Below, piece by piece: positions 23,350 through 27,200 of a DNA stretch of 27,200 nucleotides. Below the pieces are notes generated by a model, which had not been told where the DNA came from, searched no databases, and saw only the letters and a program-made list of their open reading frames with translations. The DNA is from JBBPYA01 sp038200385. GTDB lineage: Bacteria; Actinomycetota; Actinomycetes; Mycobacteriales; Geodermatophilaceae. Every line of letters starts with the position of its first letter. Position 1 is the first letter of the stretch. A program made the translations under genes and the position numbers. The stretch spans positions 1-27,200 of the forward strand of contig JBBPYA010000266.1 of NCBI GenBank assembly GCA_038200385.1, read 5' to 3'.

Positions 23350-24399
23350 TCAGGCCGGCGCGAGCAGGTCCGTGGGGACGTCGCGGACGTCGGTGACTCC
23401 GCACAGCGCCATCGTCAGGCGCAGCCCGGCGTCCAGTTCGGTGAGCACGTCGCGCACGCCGTCGGCGCCGCCGGTGGCCAGCCCCCAGATCGTCGGGCGA
23501 CCCAGGAACACCGCCCGGGCGCCCAGCGCCAGCGCGGTCAGCACGTCGGAGCCCCGCCGTACGCCGCCGTCGACGTACACCTCGGCGTCGCCCCCCACCG
23601 CCTGTACGACCTCGGGCAGGGCGCTCGCGGAGGCGACGGCGGGATCCACCTGCCGGCCGCCGTGAGTCGACACCCACACCGCGGCCGCGCCGGCGTCCAG
23701 GCAGGCCCGCGCGTCGTCACCGCGCAGGACCCCCTTGACCACGACCGGCAGCTCGGTCAGGCCGGCGAACCGGCTGATGTCGGCGAAGGTCCAGGTGGAC
23801 GTCGCGATCGTGCCGAGGGCCTGGTCCAGCTGCCGCTCGCCGTACGCCGCCTCGCTCGGGTGGTTGGCCATCTCGATTCCGGGTGGTAGCTCGAAGTCGT
23901 TGACGAGGTCGCGCAGCCGCCGGCCGAGGAAGGGCAGGTCGACGGTCATCACCAGCGCGCGGTACCCGGCGGCGGCGGCCTGCCGCACCAGCTCGTCGGT
24001 GTAGTCGGCGTCGTGGACGCGGTAGAGCTGGAACCACTTCGGTCCGGTCGAGGCGGCCGCCACTACCGCCAGCGACACCGTCGCCGTCGTCGAGACCGTC
24101 ATCACCGTCCCGGCCTCGGCCGCGCCGACCGCGGTCGCGCGCTCCCCGTCGGGATGGGCCATCCCCTGCAGGGCCCACGGGGACACCCCGATCGGCATCG
24201 CCACCGGCGTTCCGAGCAGGGTCGTCGCGGTGGACACGCTGGACACGTCGCGCAGCATCCGGGGCCGCAGCCGCCAGCGCTGCCAGGACGTGGTGCTCTC
24301 CCCGAGGGTGATCTCGGCCTCGGCACCACCGGCGTAGTAGTCGTACACCCCGGCCGGCAGCAGCGCGCGGGCCCGGTCGTGGCGGGCGTCGAGTTCCAC
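23350..24399 (-). CDS. FMN-dependent alpha-hydroxy-acid oxidase/dehydrogenase (LldD/MftD-like)
   Basis: A 349-residue TIM-barrel flavoenzyme that oxidises 2-hydroxy acids such as lactate. YDYYAGGAEAE near residues 19-29 holds the substrate Tyr, MPIGVSPWALQGMAHPDGE is the FMN loop, and WFQLYRVHD and VMTVDLP are strands of the barrel. Lys222 in VVVKGV, His246 and Arg249 in STHGGRQ are the catalytic set, and YVDGGVRRGSDVLTALALGA binds the FMN phosphate. No membrane helix is seen. GTG 24399 has TAGGGT six bases upstream. The substrate is open: lactate, glycolate, mandelate or a peptide-derived cofactor precursor as for MftD. No mycofactocin genes are seen nearby, so MftD is less likely. Confidence 0.88.
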   Translation of the reverse strand: MELDARHDRARALLPAGVYDYYAGGAEAEITLGESTTSWQRWRLRPRMLRDVSSVSTATTLLGTPVAMPIGVSPWALQGMAHPDGERATAVGAAEAGTVMTVSTTATVSLAVVAAASTGPKWFQLYRVHDADYTDELVRQAAAAGYRALVMTVDLPFLGRRLRDLVNDFELPPGIEMANHPSEAAYGERQLDQALGTIATSTWTFADISRFAGLTELPVVVKGVLRGDDARACLDAGAAAVWVSTHGGRQVDPAVASASALPEVVQAVGGDAEVYVDGGVRRGSDVLTALALGARAVFLGRPTIWGLATGGADGVRDVLTELDAGLRLTMALCGVTDVRDVPTDLLAPA

Positions 24400-24405
24400 G
24401 CCTGC

Positions 24406-24411
24406 ACCCTA
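24406..24411 (-). promoter_or_regulatory. Candidate -10 box for leaderless alpha-hydroxy-acid oxidase gene
   Basis: On the minus strand TAGGGT ends six bases before the GTG at 24399, the same spacing as for the SRPBCC and aroG genes. Confidence 0.45.
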
Positions 24412-24511
24412 AGTGGCGCGGGTCGCAGGTTGCCGGTCGAATGGCGGCCCGGTACTCGCGGTACGTGACATGGGGGTGTGACGCAAGCCGCTGGCCGACT
24501 GGGTCCGGTCC

Positions 24512-24865
24512 GTGTCAGGCTGTCTGCCCGTGATCGACGACATCGTGTGGCTGTCCGTGCCGGAGGTGGCCCAACGCCTCGGCGTACCGCTGAGCAGGGT
24601 GCACCAGCTGCGCCGAGAGCGGCAGCTGCTCGGCCTGCGGGTCGACGGCGTGCTGCGGATCCCAGCGGAGTTCCTGGACGGTGCGGCGCCGGTGAAGCAC
24701 CTGCCGGGCGTGCTGACCCTGCTCGGCGACGGTGGTTTCACCGACGAGGAGACGATCGAGTGGATGTTCACCGCACAGGACTCGCTACCGGGCCCGCCGA
24801 TCCAGGCGCTGCACGAGAACCGTGCCACCGAGGTCAAGCGGCGGGCCCAGGCCAGCGCGCTGTGA
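24512..24865 (+). CDS. Rv2175c-family helix-turn-helix DNA-binding protein
   Basis: A 117-residue winged-helix protein. WLSVPEVAQRLGVPLSRVHQ near residues 13-32 is the helix-turn-helix, LGLRVDGVLRIPAEFL the wing, and LPGVLTLLGDGGFTDEETIE followed by WMFT the conserved C-terminal helices; ALHENRATEVKRRAQASAL closes the protein. It matches M. tuberculosis Rv2175c, a DNA-binding substrate of PknL. In Rv2175c the phosphorylated Thr is in a flexible N-terminal tail; here that tail is much shorter and I see no Thr in it. GTG 24512 gives 117 residues; GTG 24530 (111 residues) is equally possible because neither has a good ribosome site. It is divergent from the oxidase gene and upstream of the lycopene cyclase pair. 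Confidence 0.85.
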   Translation: MSGCLPVIDDIVWLSVPEVAQRLGVPLSRVHQLRRERQLLGLRVDGVLRIPAEFLDGAAPVKHLPGVLTLLGDGGFTDEETIEWMFTAQDSLPGPPIQALHENRATEVKRRAQASAL

Positions 24866-24892
24866 GCGGCCCCGCCGGGTCCGGCTGAGCCG

Positions 24893-25222
24893 GTGCACCT
24901 CACCTATCTGGCGGTACTGGCCGGTTGCCTGCTGGGCACGCTGCCGCTGGAATTGGTCCTGGGGGCCAGGGTGTACGCGCGCTGGCCTCGGTGCCTGCTT
25001 GCGCTGGCGCCGGGCTTCGTGCTTTTCGTGGCCTGGGACCTGTACGCGATCTCCCAGGGCCAGTGGTCCTTCGACCGGGCTCAGATCCTCGGGCTGGTCG
25101 CGCCGGGGGGCGTCCCGCTGGAGGAGCTGCTTTTCTTCGTCGTCATCCCGACCTGCGCGCTGCTGGCGTTCGAAGCGGTCCGGCGTACGACGGGGTGGCC
25201 GGCCGGGGATGAGGAGGCGTGA
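24893..25222 (+). CDS. crtYc: Lycopene cyclase domain protein, first subunit (CrtYc-like)
   Basis: A 109-residue membrane protein with three hydrophobic helices (LTYLAVLAGCLLGTLPLELV, CLLALAPGFVLFVAWDLYAI and LEELLFFVVIPTCALLAFEA). The motif PLEELLFFVVIP is the hallmark of the heterodimeric lycopene cyclases of actinobacteria, where two such half-proteins make the active enzyme that forms end rings on lycopene. Ring type (beta or epsilon) cannot be told. GTG 24893 has no clear ribosome site. The 3' end reads GAGGAGGCGTGAGC: GAGGAGG is a good ribosome site and TGA overlaps a GTG. In related genomes the second subunit starts at about this point, but here 160-bp repeats intervene. No crtE, crtB or crtI is in the window. 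Confidence 0.87.
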   Translation: MHLTYLAVLAGCLLGTLPLELVLGARVYARWPRCLLALAPGFVLFVAWDLYAISQGQWSFDRAQILGLVAPGGVPLEELLFFVVIPTCALLAFEAVRRTTGWPAGDEEA

Positions 25223-25224
25223 GC

Positions 25225-25304
25225 GTGAGCGAGCGCAGCGAGCGAACCATGGGCGTTCACGGCCCTCCCGCGCAGCGGGTCACCGTGCGAAGCGCGGTGC
25301 GGAC
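25225..25304 (+). repeat. SERSERT repeat, unit 1 between lycopene cyclase genes
   Basis: An 80-bp unit nearly identical to the next one (one base differs, 25287 versus 25367). From GTG 25225, or from the in-frame GTG 25219 that overlaps the crtYc stop, it encodes VSERSERTMG... for 27 residues, ending in a TGA (25306-25308) that overlaps the GTG of unit 2. A 5-bp hairpin CCCGC-GCA-GCGGG lies at 25267-25279. Confidence 0.93.
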
Positions 25305-25384
25305 GTGAGCGAGCGCAGCGAGCGAACCATGGGCGTTCACGGCCCTCCCGCGCAGCGGGTCACCGTACGAAGCGCGGTGCGGAC
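25305..25384 (+). repeat. SERSERT repeat, unit 2 between lycopene cyclase genes
   Basis: The second tandem unit, 79 of 80 bases identical to unit 1; the difference is silent (GTG to GTA, Val). Its mini-ORF begins at GTG 25305 and its TGA (25386-25388) overlaps the crtYd GTG at 25385 as GTGA. The hairpin recurs at 25347-25359. The six bases GTGAGC at 25385 begin a further copy that turns into crtYd. Confidence 0.93.
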
Positions 25385-25705
25385 GTGAGCTACACCGCGC
25401 TGTCCGTCGTGGGCGTCGTCCTCGTGCTGGGCGTGGACCTCGGGGTGCTGCGCACCCGGCTGGTCCGGCGACGGGTGTTCTGGACGGCGTACGCGATCGT
25501 GGTGTTCTTCCAGCTGATCGTGAACGGCGTGCTGACCGGGCGGCGGGTGGTGACCTACGACCCCGGGGCGATCCTCGGCCCGCGGGTCGTGTTCGCGCCC
25601 GTGGAGGATCTGCTGTTCGGGTTCGCCCTGATCCTGCTCACCCTGTCGACCTGGATCTGGCTCGGCCGGCACCGGGTCGGGACCGGGACGGGAAGGCAGG
25701 GGTGA
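25385..25705 (+). CDS. crtYd: Lycopene cyclase domain protein, second subunit (CrtYd-like)
   Basis: A 106-residue membrane protein with three hydrophobic helices: YTALSVVGVVLVLGVDLGVL, VFWTAYAIVVFFQLIVNGVL and VEDLLFGFALILLTLSTWIW. APVEDLLFGFALILLTL is the counterpart of the PLEELLFF motif in the first subunit, and TGRRVVTYDPGAILGPRVVF is typical of CrtYd-like proteins. It should pair with the 24893 protein to form lycopene cyclase. GTG 25385 overlaps the stop of the repeat mini-ORF, so its translation may depend on re-initiation after that mini-ORF. The stop overlaps the regulator's GTG (GTGA). There is no independent ribosome site directly before it other than bases inside the repeat. Confidence 0.86.
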   Translation: MSYTALSVVGVVLVLGVDLGVLRTRLVRRRVFWTAYAIVVFFQLIVNGVLTGRRVVTYDPGAILGPRVVFAPVEDLLFGFALILLTLSTWIWLGRHRVGTGTGRQG

Positions 25706-27200
25706 GCCGGATCGCTGCCGCCCCGGCGCCGCGATCGGTGCCGCACCGGCTGCCCGAGTTCGCCGACCTGTTCGTCGGGCGGGAGAGCGAACTCGCCACG
25801 CTCGGGTCGATCCTGGCCGGGCGGCGCGCCAGGCTGGTGACGCTGACCGGGGCGCCGGGGATCGGAAAGACGCGGCTGGCCGTCGCGGCCGCGGCCGAAT
25901 TCATCGCGCGCACCGGACGCCAGGCGTCCTTCGTGGATCTCACCCCGATCCGCGAGCCCGAACTCGTGATCTCCGAGCTGGTACAGATCCTGGGTCTGGA
26001 CTCGGACGGCCCCGGCGGGTCGGCGTCCGCAGCGGCGGACGGCCGACGTCTCGTGCTGCTCGACAGCTGCGAGCACGTGCTGGCTGCCGCTCCCGGGATC
26101 GGGCGGATCCTGGCCGGCGCTCCCGGGCTGCAGATCCTGGCCACCAGTCGGGAGCGACTGCATCTGTCGGCGGAGCAGGTCTTCCCGGTGCCCGCGCTGC
26201 CGCTGCCGGGGCCCGGCGACCTGGTCGATCTGAGCGCGCTGACCGCCAATCCCTCGCTCGCCCTGCTCCTGGACCGCGCGCGGCGGGGAGATCCCGGATT
26301 CGGTCTGACCGCGGGCAACGCCACGGAGCTCGTGCAGGCCTGTATCCGGCTCGAGGGCATGCCGCTGGCCATCGAACTCGCGGCCGCCCGGCTGGAGCTG
26401 CTGACGCCGGCAGAGCTGGCGTTCCGCCTCGGTCACCGGATGGACGTGCTGGCCAGCCGGTCCCAGGATGTTCCCTCCCGGCACCGCACACTGCGCGCCG
26501 CCGTGGCCTGGAGCTACGAGCTGCTCTCCGACCGCGAGCAGGCGCTGTTCCGCCAGTTGTCGGTCTTCGTCGGGGGCTGGCGGCTCGCCGACGTCGAGGC
26601 CGTCTGCGAGGTCCCCGGCGCGGATCCGGCGGCCGGCATCGAGTCCTTGCTCGACAAGAGCCTGCTCCGGCGGGCCGCGGGGGACGGCGAGATCGCCGAG
26701 TTCTCGATGCTGGACAGCCTGCAGGAGTACGGCGCCGAGCAGCTGAGCCGGCACGGCGAGGTCGGGGACACCCGGACCCGGCATGCGGCGAACTACGCCG
26801 AGTTGGCGGTGCAGTTCGAGGCGGCCCTGGGTCTCCCGGCGGAACGTCAGTGGTGGGGACGGATTGCCCTGGACCAGGCGAATCTGCGGGTCGCGCTGGA
26901 GCACAGCCTGGCGACCGGCCGGGAGGAGGACGCCCTGGCGCTGGCCGCCGCGCTGGGCTGGTACTGCTACACCCGCGGCCATCTCGGTGCCGGTGACCGC
27001 CTGGTCACCGACGTCCTCGCTCGGGTGGGGGATCCGGACGAGAGCCGCGCGGGCGCCGCTGCACGGGTGGCCGGGGGCATGCTGGCCTGGAGCCGGGTCG
27101 AGTTCGACCGCGCCGAGAGCCTGCTGCACGGTGGGCTGGCCGCCAGCCAGGCGCTGGGCGACGTACGCCGCAGCAGCGTCGCGAGCGCGTTCCTGGGGCA
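25702..27200 (+). CDS. AAA/NB-ARC-type ATPase transcriptional regulator (LuxR/AfsR-related), partial
   Basis: An open frame of 499 residues running off the right edge. After a short Ala/Pro-rich start and LPEFADLFVGRESELATLGS, the Walker A motif GAPGIGKT is at residues 50-57; LVLLDSCEHVL near 115-125 is Walker B, and LATSRERL near 148 is the sensor region. IRLEGMPLAIELAAARLELL and AVAWSYELLSDREQALFRQL are typical of the STAND ATPases that precede LuxR or BTAD domains. From about residue 350 on, helical repeats (ALAAALGWYCYTRGHLGAGD) suggest a TPR-like sensor. There is no DNA-binding domain at the N-terminus, so a C-terminal LuxR-type HTH beyond the edge is likely. GTG 25702 overlaps the crtYd stop and has GGAAGGCAGGG upstream, so the three genes are probably one transcript. 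Confidence 0.83.
   Translation, partial: MSRIAAAPAPRSVPHRLPEFADLFVGRESELATLGSILAGRRARLVTLTGAPGIGKTRLAVAAAAEFIARTGRQASFVDLTPIREPELVISELVQILGLDSDGPGGSASAAADGRRLVLLDSCEHVLAAAPGIGRILAGAPGLQILATSRERLHLSAEQVFPVPALPLPGPGDLVDLSALTANPSLALLLDRARRGDPGFGLTAGNATELVQACIRLEGMPLAIELAAARLELLTPAELAFRLGHRMDVLASRSQDVPSRHRTLRAAVAWSYELLSDREQALFRQLSVFVGGWRLADVEAVCEVPGADPAAGIESLLDKSLLRRAAGDGEIAEFSMLDSLQEYGAEQLSRHGEVGDTRTRHAANYAELAVQFEAALGLPAERQWWGRIALDQANLRVALEHSLATGREEDALALAAALGWYCYTRGHLGAGDRLVTDVLARVGDPDESRAGAAARVAGGMLAWSRVEFDRAESLLHGGLAASQALGDVRRSSVASAFLG

Noticed and set aside
25219..25390. CRISPR-like or tandem satellite repeats
   Set aside because: The units are head-to-tail with no unique spacers, the period is 80 bp and each unit is itself an open frame; there are no cas genes.
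24893..27200. A new biosynthetic gene cluster
   Set aside because: Only the cyclase pair and a regulator are present; no core biosynthetic enzymes are visible in the window.

Overview
The window reads as chromosomal DNA of a high-GC actinobacterium. Codon third positions are almost all G or C, GTG starts are common, stop/start overlaps of the GTGA or ATGA type are frequent, and many genes match the Mycobacterium tuberculosis block Rv2175c-Rv2187 (recognised from memory of those proteins). The genus cannot be fixed from sequence alone; the Frankiales/Geodermatophilales part of the phylum would fit.

Layout. 1-493 (-): start of a FadD15-type long-chain acyl-CoA ligase, cut by the window edge. 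657-3682 (+): SRPBCC protein, ArsA-like ATPase with an HSP20-like tail, small CxxCPxC protein and ROK glucokinase. 3717-6578 (-): alpha/beta hydrolase, two-TM membrane protein and TIGR00300 (LOR/SDH; possible ornithine cyclodeaminase) protein. 6728-7465 (+): PlsC acyltransferase. 7525-9000 (+): iron-sulfur photolyase of the PhrB type. 9001-9557: debris of two small genes. 9558-13405 (-): DUF2254 protein, MscS channel and CPA1 antiporter, an ion/osmotic group. 13535-15007 (-): glycerol kinase. 15135-20292 (+): Rv2179c-type 3'-exoribonuclease, phosphofructokinase with PPi-type residues, geranylgeranyl-reductase-family flavoprotein, class II DAHP synthase and threonine aldolase. 20330-24399 (-): alpha-hydroxy-acid oxidase, PASTA Ser/Thr kinase (PknL-like) and class I-beta DAHP synthase. 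24512-27200 (+): Rv2175c-type DNA-binding protein, split lycopene cyclase pair and an AAA/NB-ARC-type regulator cut by the right edge.

How it fits together. The conserved core links envelope lipid supply (fadD15, plsC), aromatic biosynthesis entry (two unrelated DAHP synthases) and a membrane kinase with its presumed DNA-binding substrate. Between plsC and the exoribonuclease, neighbours in M. tuberculosis apart from two genes, lies about 7.5 kb of photolyase, ion transport and glycerol kinase genes that looks like lineage-specific cargo.

The most unusual signal is an 80-bp repeat. It is tandem between the two lycopene cyclase genes (25225-25384) and, on the other strand, at the start of the glycerol kinase gene (15003-15122). 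Each unit is a 27-codon mini-ORF (VSERSERTMG...) whose TGA overlaps the GTG of the next unit or gene. An internal hairpin is kept at the same offset in both loci with one compensatory base-pair change. The element therefore appears built to sit between genes without breaking stop/start coupling. Several genes also show a TAnnnT box 6-8 nt before the start codon, which suggests leaderless transcription.
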